From contig NZ_BONE01000010.1 in the NCBI RefSeq assembly GCF_016862555.1, forward strand, positions 62,001-126,000: DNA of 64,000 nt, read 5' to 3'. The DNA is from Asanoa siamensis. Its GTDB lineage: Bacteria > Actinomycetota > Actinomycetes > Mycobacteriales > Micromonosporaceae. A program made the translations under genes and the position numbers. This document shows, one piece after another, positions 1 through 9,638 of this stretch. The notes under the pieces were generated by a model. The model was not told the DNA's origin. It did no database searches and was given only the letters and a program-made list of their open reading frames with translations. Numbering within the stretch: the stretch's first letter is position 1; each line of letters begins with the position of its first letter.

Positions 1-595
1 CCACCAGCGTCAGGATCGCGAAGAACGACAAAGGCGAGTTGAACCACCCGTACCCGGTCCAGTCAGAACGCCCGAACAAGGAGGTCGACAACCCGTCCGG
101 CAACGCGTTGAACAGCCACGTCACCAGCCCGTTGGTGTCGTCGAAGATCCACTTCCAGGTGATGGTCCCGGTCAGCGCGGGCGTCGCCCACGCCAACAGC
201 ACGCAGCCACCCACGAAGGAAGCCATCCGTCGACCCAGCCGGTGCAGGAGCAACCCGACCAGAGTCCCCAACACCATCGTGAGGACGACGTTGGCCAGTG
301 CGAACAGCACCGTGTTGCGCAACACCGTGTGGAAGAACGGATCCGAGAGGATCTCCCGGTAGTTCGCCAGCCCGGCGAACGGCCACGGCCGGTCGCCACG
401 CACCTGGCGCACGCTGTCCAGGTCGTACAGCGACATCACCACGACCTGCCCGAGCGGCCACAGCAGCAGCGCCGCGATGACCACCAGGCAGGGGAGCAGC
501 AACAGGTACGGGAGCCGGCCCGGCCCCCGCCGCCAGGCGCGGGCGGCGGGGGCGGGACGGGACGGCTTCAGCTCAGGGTCCGCGAGCGTCGTCAC
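1..595 (-). CDS. Sugar ABC transporter permease, MalF/UgpA type (3' end outside window)
   Basis: This is an inner-membrane permease of a carbohydrate ABC importer. It starts at a GTG whose bases overlap the TGA stop of the binding-protein gene (GTGA), so the two are translationally coupled. About 198 codons are visible. After a Pro/Ala/Arg-rich cytoplasmic tail, a first membrane helix lies near residues 30-52 (LPYLLLLPCLVVIAALLLW). A periplasmic loop with the phrase FAGLANYREILSDPFF follows, which is typical of MalF-like permeases, then further hydrophobic helices. The gene runs off the left edge, so the EAA loop is not seen. The family is clear; the sugar is unknown. Confidence 0.88.
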   Translation of the reverse strand, partial: MTTLADPELKPSRPAPAARAWRRGPGRLPYLLLLPCLVVIAALLLWPLGQVVVMSLYDLDSVRQVRGDRPWPFAGLANYREILSDPFFHTVLRNTVLFALANVVLTMVLGTLVGLLLHRLGRRMASFVGGCVLLAWATPALTGTITWKWIFDDTNGLVTWLFNALPDGLSTSLFGRSDWTGYGWFNSPLSFFAILTLV

Positions 596-1887
596 TTGGC
601 GTTGAGGATGCTCTCGATCTCGGCGGCCGCGTCGGTCGTCGCCTGGTCGACCGTCTTCTGGCCCTTCATGACCGAGCTGTTCATCGCCTGCGTCACCGTC
701 TTGGTGCGGCTGACCTCGACCCACTTCGGCGTCATCGGCGTGAGCTTGGTGCTCTTCATGCTCGCCGCGAACGCCGCCATGATCTTGTCGTCGTTGTAGC
801 CGCTGGAGACCAGGTCGGAGTACACCGGGAAGAACTTGAGGCTGTCGGCGTACTTCTTGTTGTTCTGCTTGTCGAGCAGCACCGTCATGTAGTCCCAGGC
901 CACGTCCTTGGCCTTGCTGTCCTCCCAGATGGCGATGTCGGAGCCGCCGGCGAACGCGGGCGCCTCACCACCGGTCGGGCCGGGGACCGGGAACGTGCCC
1001 CAGACCTTGTCGAGGTTCGGGTCGGCCTGCAGCATCGCGGCCTGCTGCCAGCTGCCGGCGAACGCCATCGCCGCCTTGCCGGTGGCGAACTGCGTACGCG
1101 CGTCGATCTCGTTCCAGGCCGCCGCCGCCGGTGGCGCCACCTTGTGCACGGTCACGAGGTCGGTCCAGAACTTGACCGCCTGCCGCGACTCGGCCGACGT
1201 CAGACCGGACTTCCACGTGCCGCCGTCGTCCGTGGCGATCTCGCCGCCGGCACCCCAGAGGAACGAGTAGAACGGCAGCTCCGAGTTGCCCGGCACCGCG
1301 ATGCCGTACGTGCCCGGCTTCTTCGCCTGCACCGCCTTGGCCACCGTCACGAGCTCGTCCCAGGTCTTCGGCGGCTGCACGCCCGCCTCCTGGAACCAGT
1401 CGGTGCGGTAGTAGATCGCGCGGACGCCGGCGTACCAGGGGACGCCGTACTGCTTCCCGTCGAGCTGCGCGTTCTTCACCAGGTCGGGCAGGATGTCCTT
1501 GCCCGGTGCCCAGCCGGAGAGCCGCGACGTCAGGTCGGCCAGGGCCTCCTGTTGCGCCCAGCCCTGCGTCTCGGTGTTGCCCAGCTCGGTGACGTCGGGG
1601 CCCTCGCCGCCGGCGAGCGCCGCCTGGAACTTCTTGGGTGCCTCGAGCCAGGGGATGTACTGCACGACGACATCGGTGTTCGGATGCTTCTGCTTGAACT
1701 GCGCCTCGACACCGTCGAGGAACGAGTTCTGCGCGTCCCCGCCCTCACCCATCATCCAGACGGTGAGCTTGGCCGGGTCCGCCTGCTGCTCGTTGCCGCT
1801 ATCGTCATCGCTGCCACAGGCAGTGGCGAGCATCGCTGCCGCAAGGAAAATCGTGACAACCTGGAACGGTCTCCGCCTCGTCTTCAC
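592..1887 (-). CDS. Extracellular sugar-binding lipoprotein of an ABC importer
   Basis: A 431-residue solute-binding protein of the family 1 (MalE/UgpB-like) type. The first 24 residues form a lipoprotein signal with basic residues, a hydrophobic core and the lipobox LATAC, so Cys24 should be lipid-anchored outside the membrane. An acidic linker (GSDDDSGNE) follows. The mature part has family phrases such as GPDVTELGNT, YGVPWYAGVRAIYYRTDWF and GKAAMAFAGSWQ. The GTG start is preceded by a purine-rich GGAAGGGA site. It is the first gene of the importer unit and is coupled to the permease by a 4-base overlap. The ligand is probably an oligosaccharide or related sugar, but the sequence does not fix which. 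Confidence 0.9.
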   Translation of the reverse strand: MKTRRRPFQVVTIFLAAAMLATACGSDDDSGNEQQADPAKLTVWMMGEGGDAQNSFLDGVEAQFKQKHPNTDVVVQYIPWLEAPKKFQAALAGGEGPDVTELGNTETQGWAQQEALADLTSRLSGWAPGKDILPDLVKNAQLDGKQYGVPWYAGVRAIYYRTDWFQEAGVQPPKTWDELVTVAKAVQAKKPGTYGIAVPGNSELPFYSFLWGAGGEIATDDGGTWKSGLTSAESRQAVKFWTDLVTVHKVAPPAAAAWNEIDARTQFATGKAAMAFAGSWQQAAMLQADPNLDKVWGTFPVPGPTGGEAPAFAGGSDIAIWEDSKAKDVAWDYMTVLLDKQNNKKYADSLKFFPVYSDLVSSGYNDDKIMAAFAASMKSTKLTPMTPKWVEVSRTKTVTQAMNSSVMKGQKTVDQATTDAAAEIESILNAK

Positions 1888-1950
1888 GACGCATTCCCTT
1901 CCGCGATGGGGGTCAGGGTTGTAGGTAACCTTCTTCGCGGCACACTAGTA

Positions 1951-1983
1951 CGTAAATTTCTTTTACGACAGACCATCGATGGT
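1951..1983 (-). promoter_or_regulatory. Candidate operator(s) upstream of the sugar importer
   Basis: Two dyads lie 64-96 bases upstream of the binding-protein start. CGTAAA and TTTACG (1951-1956 and 1962-1967) are separated by 5 bases next to a TACTAG-like -10 on the minus strand, and ACCATCGATGGT (1972-1983) is a perfect 12-base palindrome. Sugar importers in actinobacteria are usually repressed by LacI, ROK or GntR proteins at such sites. No regulator gene is adjacent in this window. Confidence 0.4.
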
Positions 1984-1994
1984 TGCACAACGGA

Positions 1995-2020
1995 AACGGG
2001 CGCCCCGCAGGGCGCCCGTT
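1995..2020 (-). terminator. Hairpin terminator after the GlsB-type gene
   Basis: AACGGGCGCCC and GGGCGCCCGTT form a perfect 11-bp stem with a 4-base loop. It stands 21 bases after the stop of the GlsB-type gene on the minus strand. The T-rich stretch that follows is short, as is usual in GC-rich actinobacteria. It isolates this gene from the importer operon downstream. Confidence 0.7.
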
Positions 2021-2040
2021 CCAGAGAGTTACCGTGTGCG

Positions 2041-2328
2041 TCAGTACCGGCTGACCCGACGCCGACCACGGCCGTACATGCTGACGGTGAGCAGCACGCC
2101 GACGGCGGCGAGAGCGATCTGCAGCAGCAGCTCGCGCCAGTCGATCCAGCCACCGGTGTCGGCGAAACCGCCGGCGCGGGCGATGGCGGAGCCCAGCAGC
2201 GCGGCGACGACACCGATGACCAGCGTCAGCCAGATCGGGATGTTCTGGCGGCCGGGCACGACCAACCGGCCCAGCGCACCAATGATCAGACCGACAATCA
2301 GCGCGGTGATGATCCCACCTGCGGTCAT
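2041..2328 (-). CDS. GlsB/YeaQ/YmgE family stress-response membrane protein
   Basis: A 95-residue integral membrane protein with three hydrophobic segments (about residues 5-22, 31-50 and 66-84). It shows the Gly-rich family pattern IITALIVGLIIGALGRLVVPG at the N-terminus and ends in a very basic tail (GRGRRRVSRY). The family is linked to general stress and transglycosylase-associated membrane proteins, but its biochemical role is unknown. The gene stands alone, with a GGAGGAGGAAGG ribosome site just upstream of the ATG and a strong hairpin after its stop. Confidence 0.85.
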   Translation of the reverse strand: MTAGGIITALIVGLIIGALGRLVVPGRQNIPIWLTLVIGVVAALLGSAIARAGGFADTGGWIDWRELLLQIALAAVGVLLTVSMYGRGRRRVSRY

Positions 2329-2419
2329 GGCCCTTCCTCCTCCTCGGGGGGTGTGTGACAGCCGCTAAGTTCCCGAGGCGGCGGAGCACCAAACCGGATC
2401 TATCCTCCGGATGGCAGGT

Positions 2420-2934
2420 TTATTTCGCCGACAGCAACGATTCTTGTACGCGGTACGCGTCGACCAGGGCAGCGTCCATAGTCGAGAACGCCATCTTCGG
2501 CGGCGCGGCCAGGTCGAACCAGGTCATATCGGACGATTCGGCCGGGTCGAGCCGGATCGCCGCCACGTCCAGGGTCGCGAAGTAGAAGCAGTCCAGCACC
2601 GGCAGCAGCTCACCCTGGAACTCGTACGTGCCGACGTACATGCCGATGAGGTCGCCCAGCCGCACCTCGACGCCGAGCTCCTCGCGGCCCTCGCGCACCG
2701 CGGCGTCCCGCGGGTGCTCGAAGCCGTCGCAGAACCCGCCCGGCGTCTCCCAGAGCCCGGCCATCGGCTCCATCGCCCGCCGCAGCGCCAGGAATCGGCC
2801 CTGGCCGTCGAGCACGACCAGGCTCGCGGTGGGTCGCGCGTTCACATACAGCTGGTACGCGCACGCGGGGCAGACGGTGGGCGGCGGGCCGGCCAGCCCC
2901 GACCCGCACCGCGGGCAGAACCCGGCCGCGGCCG

Positions 2935-2938
<4 letters not shown>
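2420..2938 (-). CDS. Nudix hydrolase with N-terminal zinc ribbon
   Basis: A 172-residue Nudix-fold pyrophosphohydrolase. An N-terminal ribbon carries two Cys pairs (CPRC at 8-11 and CPAC at 23-26), as in NudC/NADH-pyrophosphatase relatives. The Nudix box begins at Gly68, continues through Glu74 and ends with REGREELG (82-89), giving the metal-binding glutamates. A Gly occupies the usual hydrophobic position after RE. The GTG start overlaps the lepA stop by 4 bases (GTGA), so it is read in the lepA operon. The substrate, a nucleoside diphosphate linked to another group, cannot be deduced. Confidence 0.88.
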
Positions 2939-4818
<1,880 letters not shown>

Positions 4819-4907
4819 GGTGGTCCGTTCTGGTCGGCGGAGGTCGTGGTCGCTCTCTATGCTCGCATGTCCAATTGGGTAGCCCGGGTGAGGAGCGGTC
4901 CGGCAGC

Positions 4908-5894
4908 ATGGCCGGCATGCCGAGCACGCCGCCGTTCCGCTACGACGCGACCGCCGTCCGCCCGTCCTGGGAGTCGCTCGCCGGCGACCTGCGCGCGGCG
5001 ATCGAGGCCCGACTGGGGTCGCCGGTGGTCCGGGCCGACGGCGCCGGCGCGGGCTTCACCAGCGGCTTCGCCGCACTGCTCACGACCGCCGCCGGGGACC
5101 GGGTCTTCGTCAAGGCGGCGCGCTCCGCGGACCAGCGGCACCTGTGCGACTGGTACGCCCACGAGGCGCTGGTCACGGCCGCGCTGCCGGCGCAGGTCCG
5201 GGCACCGCGGCCGCTCTGGACCCTGGCGACGCCCGACTGGTTCGTCCTGTGCGCGGAGGCGGTCGAGGGCCGTACCCCTTCGCTGCCGTGGGCACCCGAC
5301 GAGCTGACGGCGACGCTCGACACCTGGGCCACGGCGGCGGCGGCGCTGGCCGACCCGCCGCAGGCGCTGCGCGACCTGAAGCTGCCCGCGCTGGCGCCGA
5401 TGCTCGCCGAGGAGTTCGGCGGCTGGCGCTGGATGGCGAGCGGCAAGGTGCCGACCCCGCCGTCGGCGGCCCCGGGCCGGGACCACCTGGCCGACCTGGT
5501 CGGTTTGGAGGAGGCGGCGCCCGCCCTGGTCGTCACGCGGGAGTTGACGCACTGCGACCTGCGCCTGGACAACGTCATCATCGACCCGGCCGGTCAGGCC
5601 TGGCTCTGCGACTGGAACTGGCTCTGCCACGGCCCGGCCTGGTTCGACACGGCGATCCTGCTGATCACCGCTTATGCCGGCGGTCTGGACGCCGACAAGC
5701 TGTGGGCGACCCACCCGACGGCGGCCGACGCCCCGGAGGGCGCGCTGGACGCGACGCTGGCGGCGATGTCCGGTTACTACCTGACGCGCGGGGCGGCACC
5801 GCCGAACGACGCGGCGCCCGCGGTCCGCGCCCACCAGACCTGGCACGGCGAGGTGGCGCTGGCCTGGCTCTCGGACCGCCAGGGATGGAGCTGA
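4908..5894 (+). CDS. Aminoglycoside phosphotransferase (APH)-fold kinase
   Basis: A protein of about 328 residues with the APH/choline-kinase fold. The catalytic loop HCDLRLDN (215-222) and the metal-binding Asp of LCDWNW (Asp235) are intact, and a VFVKA lysine (Lys69) fits the ATP-binding role. I chose the ATG at 4908 because AGGAG lies 12 bases upstream and residues before it look non-coding; an ATG at 4917 is also possible. Such kinases phosphorylate aminoglycosides, homoserine, sugars or other small alcohols. No resistance cluster surrounds it, so a housekeeping small-molecule kinase is as likely as a resistance enzyme. Confidence 0.82.
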   Translation: MAGMPSTPPFRYDATAVRPSWESLAGDLRAAIEARLGSPVVRADGAGAGFTSGFAALLTTAAGDRVFVKAARSADQRHLCDWYAHEALVTAALPAQVRAPRPLWTLATPDWFVLCAEAVEGRTPSLPWAPDELTATLDTWATAAAALADPPQALRDLKLPALAPMLAEEFGGWRWMASGKVPTPPSAAPGRDHLADLVGLEEAAPALVVTRELTHCDLRLDNVIIDPAGQAWLCDWNWLCHGPAWFDTAILLITAYAGGLDADKLWATHPTAADAPEGALDATLAAMSGYYLTRGAAPPNDAAPAVRAHQTWHGEVALAWLSDRQGWS

Positions 5895-5919
5895 CAATTC
5901 GGGACTCGGGTCCGTCGTG

Positions 5920-6006
5920 GGCACGACCGTCGCTCCCGCCAGACACCGCTCGCTCCGCTTCGCTGCCAGGTCCGCGTCGGGTTTGACCCTGACACCGTGA
6001 CAAGCC
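5920..6006 (+). repeat. Intergenic repeat, copy 1 (expanded form)
   Basis: The core GACCGTCGCTCCCGCC followed by GACACC, then AGGTCCGCG and GTGACAAGC, recurs at 47466-47506. Here two extra blocks of about 20 bases separate the parts. The first part recurs inverted at 9574-9600. The repeat sits between the APH-like gene and the HEAT operon. Confidence 0.6.
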
Positions 6007-6033
6007 CTTCACTGGGTCGCGGAGGTGGTCCAT

Positions 6034-6699
6034 ATGACTATGGTGGGCGAAACGACGGCGCGTGCGCGGCAGGCTCTGGCGCACGGCAACGCGTCGGTGC
6101 GGATGCGGGCGGCGATGGCCGTGGGCACGGCACCGGACCCGGCGCTGGTCGACACGCTCGTGCGGCGCTGCGGGATCGAGCCTGAATTCTCCGTGCGGGA
6201 GATGCTCACGTGGGCGCTGACCCGCCACGCACCCGAGGTGACGGTGCCGCGGCTGGTCCAGGAGCTGCGCTCGCGGCGGCCGCAGGCACGGAGCCAGGCG
6301 CTGCACACGCTGTCCAAGATCGGCGACCGGCGGGCCTGGCCGGCGATCACGAGGGACCTGCTCACCGACGCCGACGACGAGGTGGCCCGCAGCGCGTGGC
6401 GGGCGGCGGTGGCGCTCGCGCCCGCCGACGCGCTTCCCGAGTTGGCCGCGGTGCTGGCGACGCAGCTGGGTCGGGGCGGTCGCGACACCCGGTTGAGCCT
6501 CAGCCGGGCACTGGTCGCGCTCGGCGAGGTGATCATGCCGACCCTCCGGTCGGCGATGGCGGCCACCGACCCCGCCGTCAGGCAACACGCGCAAGCGACC
6601 GGAAAACTGTGGCACGACCCGGACGCCGGATTCGAGTTGGCGATCGAGGAGGCGAAGCGGATCGTGGCCCTGGGCGGCGACGCTCGAAAGGAGGCGTAG
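6034..6699 (+). CDS. HEAT-repeat protein
   Basis: A protein of about 221 residues built of helical HEAT/PBS-lyase-like repeats. Examples are the stretches around VRMRAAMAVGTAPDPALVD, VREMLTWALTRHAPE, ARSQALHTLSKIGDRRAW and VARSAWRAAVALAPADA. There is no signal peptide or membrane helix, so it is probably a cytoplasmic protein-binding scaffold. I chose ATG 6034 because GGAGG lies 8 bases upstream; a GTG at 6025 overlaps that site. Five bases separate its stop from the MerR-HEAT gene, whose ribosome site lies inside its last codons, so the two form an operon and probably a functional pair. Confidence 0.82.
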   Translation: MTMVGETTARARQALAHGNASVRMRAAMAVGTAPDPALVDTLVRRCGIEPEFSVREMLTWALTRHAPEVTVPRLVQELRSRRPQARSQALHTLSKIGDRRAWPAITRDLLTDADDEVARSAWRAAVALAPADALPELAAVLATQLGRGGRDTRLSLSRALVALGEVIMPTLRSAMAATDPAVRQHAQATGKLWHDPDAGFELAIEEAKRIVALGGDARKEA

Positions 6700-6704
6700 G
6701 CACG

Positions 6705-7697
6705 GTGTTGATCGGCGACGTGGCACGGCGGTCGGGGGTCAGCGCCCGGATGCTGCGGCACTACGACTCGCTCGGGCTGGTGCGGCCGACGGGTCGCACC
6801 CACGGCGGCTACCGGGAGTACTCGGACGCGGACATCCGCCGGATCTTCCACGTCGAGAGCCTGCGCTCGCTGGGACTGTCGCTGCGGGACGTGGGCCGGG
6901 CCCTCGACGACCCAGGCTTCACGCCCGCGGGCCTGGTGGAGGACCTGATCCGCGAGACCCGGGCCCGGATCGCCGCACAGACGGAGTTGCTGACCCGGCT
7001 CCGCCGGATCGGCGACGCGGAACCCACCGACTGGTCGGACGTCCTGCAGACCGTCGCCCTCCTCCAGGCACTGGGCTCGGACGACGCGGCCCGCCGCCAA
7101 CGGGCGGCCCTGACCTCCGCCGAGGAGATCCCGGTAGCGACCCTGGTCGAGGCGGCGCTGACCGAGACGGACCCGAACGTGGCCGGCGCGCTCCGCTGGG
7201 CACTGACCCGCTCGGGCGACGACGCCCTGCCCCTCCTGGCGGAGGGCCTGACCGCTTCCGACGCGAAGGTGCGCAAACGCGCGGTCCAGTCGATCGCGGA
7301 GCTGCCGGGGGAGGCGGCCACGGACCTGCTCCGCACTGCTCTCGCCAGCCCGGACCCCGCGGTCCAGAGCCACGCGGCCCTGGCCCTGGGCAACCGCGGA
7401 GTCGCGGACGCCATCCCACCTCTGATCAACATGATCATCACCGAACAGGCTGACGCGGACGCGGCGGACGCACTGAGCGCGCTGGCCGGCGACGCGGCGC
7501 TCGCGGACCGCATCGCGGCGGCCGTGGTCGACGCCCTCGCCCAAGGTCAGGAGCCGGAACGCCGACGGCTGATCCAGGCCTTGGCGGACATCCCTGGGGA
7601 ACGGGCGACAACAGCCCTGGCCCACTTGACCCACGACACGGACCGCGTAGTCGCTGGAACGGCCACCTACGCCCTGACCCGCCGCCCCACACCGTGA
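6705..7697 (+). CDS. MerR-family regulator fused to HEAT repeats
   Basis: A protein of about 330 residues. Residues 1-70 are a MerR winged-helix DNA-binding domain (LIGDVARRSGVSARMLRHYD, then YREYSDADIRRI). A helical linker follows to about residue 120. The rest is HEAT repeats (LVEAALTETDPNVAGALRWAL, AVQSIAELPGEAA, AALALGNRGVADAIPPLI). Typical MerR proteins have a short C-terminal effector domain; here repeats replace it. The GTG start has an excellent AAAGGAGG site 10 bases upstream, inside the previous gene. MerR proteins usually activate promoters with long spacers. The partner and signal are unknown. Confidence 0.88.
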   Translation: MLIGDVARRSGVSARMLRHYDSLGLVRPTGRTHGGYREYSDADIRRIFHVESLRSLGLSLRDVGRALDDPGFTPAGLVEDLIRETRARIAAQTELLTRLRRIGDAEPTDWSDVLQTVALLQALGSDDAARRQRAALTSAEEIPVATLVEAALTETDPNVAGALRWALTRSGDDALPLLAEGLTASDAKVRKRAVQSIAELPGEAATDLLRTALASPDPAVQSHAALALGNRGVADAIPPLINMIITEQADADAADALSALAGDAALADRIAAAVVDALAQGQEPERRRLIQALADIPGERATTALAHLTHDTDRVVAGTATYALTRRPTP

Positions 7698-7728
7698 CAC
7701 CACCCGCCGCCAGGGGCGGGTGAGTGCT

Positions 7729-8345
7729 TGGGCCGGGTGCCGGCAACAGCGGCCGTTCACCGCTGGGCCGGCGCGCCACGTCGTGCGGGGTCGAGGTCGG
7801 CAGGGGCGGATCGGGTGGTGGCTGCTGGGGTCGCTTACGCGCTGGACCGAGGTGTCACCCCGCGGCGACCTGCCGGCATCGGGATTGGTGTGGGCGCGGA
7901 TCGGGTGGTTGCGCCGCCCGGGCCGCTTACGCCGTGGGCCGGCGTGCCGCGGCGTGAAGGTGTGCGGTGCCGGGCTTGGTGGTGGGGCGTGGATCGGGTG
8001 GTCGCTGCTGCGGGCGCCTATGCCCTAGGCTCGCCCGCCATGTCGTGCGGGTCTGCGGCATCGGGGTATGTGGGGACCGGATAGGTGGTTGGTGCCGCAA
8101 CCTTCGCCTGGCCCGGCGTGCCACGTCGTGACTGTGTGCGGGTGTTGGTTGGTGGTCGGGCGGAGGGGCGGTCGGCGCCGCGGCCATTTACGACCCTGGG
8201 CCGGCCCGCCACGTCGTGGTGGTGTGCGGGTCCGGGTTGGTGCGGGTCGCTGAGCGGGTGGTCGCCGCCGTGGGCCGGCGGCCTGCGCGCCCGCTGCGTT
8301 GTGAGCGTGTGTGGCGCGTCGGGGCTTGTGGGGCCGCGGGGATCG
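7729..8345 (+). repeat. Array of degenerate tandem units, about 85 bp each, before rpsT
   Basis: This fills most of the 823-base gene-free stretch between the MerR-HEAT gene and rpsT. Units begin with a TGGGCCGGC-like box followed by GCCACGTCGTG. They start near 7765, 7844, 7936, 8028, 8109, 8198 and 8272, with a partial unit at 7730. Spacings are 79, 92, 92, 81, 89 and 74 bases. Within units a GGATCGGGTGGT box, then a GCTGCTG-like box and CGCTTACGC, recur. The spacings are not multiples of three and no frame stays open with stable content, so I regard it as non-coding. The sequence is strongly G- and T-rich on the plus strand. No gene is seen here. Confidence 0.75.
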
Positions 8346-8422
8346 GGTCGGTTTGGCAGGCCCAACCGCAGCCCGGCAGGGTGGTTGGCGGGTCGGTGGA
8401 TCTTGGATAGACGAGGGGTGTT

Positions 8423-8451
8423 TTGGCCCGTCAATGGGTTGCTGGTAGTCT
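8423..8451 (+). promoter_or_regulatory. Promoter of rpsT
   Basis: TTGGCC (8423-8428) and TAGTCT (8446-8451) are spaced by 17 bases, which fits a vegetative sigma promoter. The rpsT start is about 70 bases downstream, leaving a leader in which S20 could act on its own mRNA. Confidence 0.55.
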
Positions 8452-8520
8452 GGCTTTTCGCGTGTGGCGACGTTCGCCTGCGCCCCATTCAATCAACCAG
8501 GAGCAGGACGAGGCTGTCGC

Positions 8521-8787
8521 GTGGCGAACATCAAGTCCCAGATCAAGCGCAACCGGCAGAACGAGAAGCGCCGTCTGCGTAACAAGTCGGTCAAGTCGTC
8601 GCTGAAGACCGCGATCCGCAAGTTCCACGAGGCGACCGCGGCCGGTGACACCGAGCAGGCCGGCGTGCTGATGCGTGACGCGTCGCGCAAGCTCGACAAG
8701 GCCGTCAGCAAGGGTGTCATCCACAAGAACCAGGCGGCCAACCGCAAGTCGGCCATCGCCAAGAAGCTCAACGCGCCTGCCGCCTGA
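8521..8787 (+). CDS. rpsT: 30S ribosomal protein S20
   Basis: An 88-residue, very basic, helical protein that binds 16S rRNA. It begins at GTG with [21 protein letters not shown] and contains [13 protein letters not shown] and [15 protein letters not shown], all standard S20 features. Length matches the family. The gene is monocistronic, with its own promoter and a strong terminator. It is encoded opposite to lepA, which commonly lies nearby in actinobacteria. Confidence 0.98.
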   Translation: MANIKSQIKRNRQNEKRRLRNKSVKSSLKTAIRKFHEATAAGDTEQAGVLMRDASRKLDKAVSKGVIHKNQAANRKSAIAKKLNAPAA

Positions 8788-8817
8788 GCTGGAGCGAATC
8801 CGCCGGATTCTTCTGCC

Positions 8818-8853
8818 AAGGGCTGACCCGCGACCGCGGGTCGGCCCTTGTTG
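8818..8853 (+). terminator. Terminator of rpsT
   Basis: AAGGGCTGACCCGC pairs with GCGGGTCGGCCCTT across a 4-base loop, giving a 14-bp stem with one G-T wobble, followed by GTTG. It lies 30 bases after the rpsT stop. Confidence 0.8.
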
Positions 8854-8868
8854 CGTAGCCTGGCCCGC

Positions 8869-9531
8869 ATGACAGGCGCAGCAGGGGCAGAGGCACGGGC
8901 AGGGCGCGTTCTCTCCGTCAACGTCGGCAGCCGCAGGATCACCGACTACGCCGACGGGCCGGGTGGTCAGACCGGCATCGACAAGCAGCCGACCATCGAC
9001 CGGGTCGCGGTCTCCGACAGCGGCGTCGACGGCGACTACATCGGCAACCGCCGGGTGCACGGCAGCCCCGAGCAGGCGGTCTACGCGTACGCGGTCGAGG
9101 ACGCCCGGTGGTGGGCCGACGAGTTGGGCCGCGCCCTCGGTGCCGGCGCCTTCGGCGAGAACCTCACCACCGCGGGCATCGACGTCACCGAGGCGGTGAT
9201 CGGGGAACGGTGGGCGGTCGGCGGGGCCGTCCTCCAGGTGACCAAGCCCCGCGAGCCCTGCATGACCTTCGCCGGCTTCTGGGGCATCCCCGACCTGATC
9301 AAGCGGTTCACCCACCACGGCGCGCCGGGCGCCTACCTCCGGGTGCTCACCCCCGGCACGGTCGGCGCCGACGACACGATCGAGATCGTCCACCGGCCCG
9401 ACCACGGCGTCACGATCGGCGAGACCTTCCGCGCGCTGAACGGCCACCCGGAGTTGCTGCCGAACCTGCTCGCGGCCACCGACCTGCCCGACCGGCTCTA
9501 CGCCAAGATCAAGCGCCGCGTCCGGGCGTGA
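8869..9531 (+). CDS. MOSC-domain protein (YiiM-like)
   Basis: A protein of about 220 residues with a MOSC domain, the C-terminal sulfur-carrier domain found in molybdenum-cofactor sulfurases and YiiM. Visible family features are LSVNVGS at the start, GDYIGNRRVHGSPEQAVYAYA, FGENLTTAGID and the conserved Cys in KPREPCMTF. I took ATG 8869, just after the rpsT terminator; upstream in-frame codons lie inside the terminator. It probably handles N-hydroxylated substrates or sulfur transfer. No partner reductase is adjacent. Confidence 0.87.
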   Translation: MTGAAGAEARAGRVLSVNVGSRRITDYADGPGGQTGIDKQPTIDRVAVSDSGVDGDYIGNRRVHGSPEQAVYAYAVEDARWWADELGRALGAGAFGENLTTAGIDVTEAVIGERWAVGGAVLQVTKPREPCMTFAGFWGIPDLIKRFTHHGAPGAYLRVLTPGTVGADDTIEIVHRPDHGVTIGETFRALNGHPELLPNLLAATDLPDRLYAKIKRRVRA

Positions 9532-9573
9532 ACCGGGGATCTGGCAGGGACGGGCCCCCAAGGGCCCCGGCCC

Positions 9574-9600
9574 GGTGTCCGGCGGGAGCAACGGTCGTGC
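9574..9600 (-). repeat. Intergenic repeat, copy 2 (inverted, short form)
   Basis: On the minus strand this reads GCACGACCGTTGCTCCCGCC followed by GGACACC, matching the first part of the repeats at 5920 and 47466 with one or two changes. It lies between two convergent genes, next to a weak GGGCCC hairpin (9552-9567), and may help end both transcripts. Confidence 0.55.
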
Positions 9601-9638
9601 CCCCGGCGGACCCGGGCCGGATCCTGGAATTTAAAAGA

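Noticed and set aside
7729-8345. The tandem array as a CRISPR locus or as a coding repeat protein
   Set aside because: Units are long and degenerate, without short identical repeats and unique spacers. Spacing is not a multiple of three, so no single frame keeps a repeat protein.
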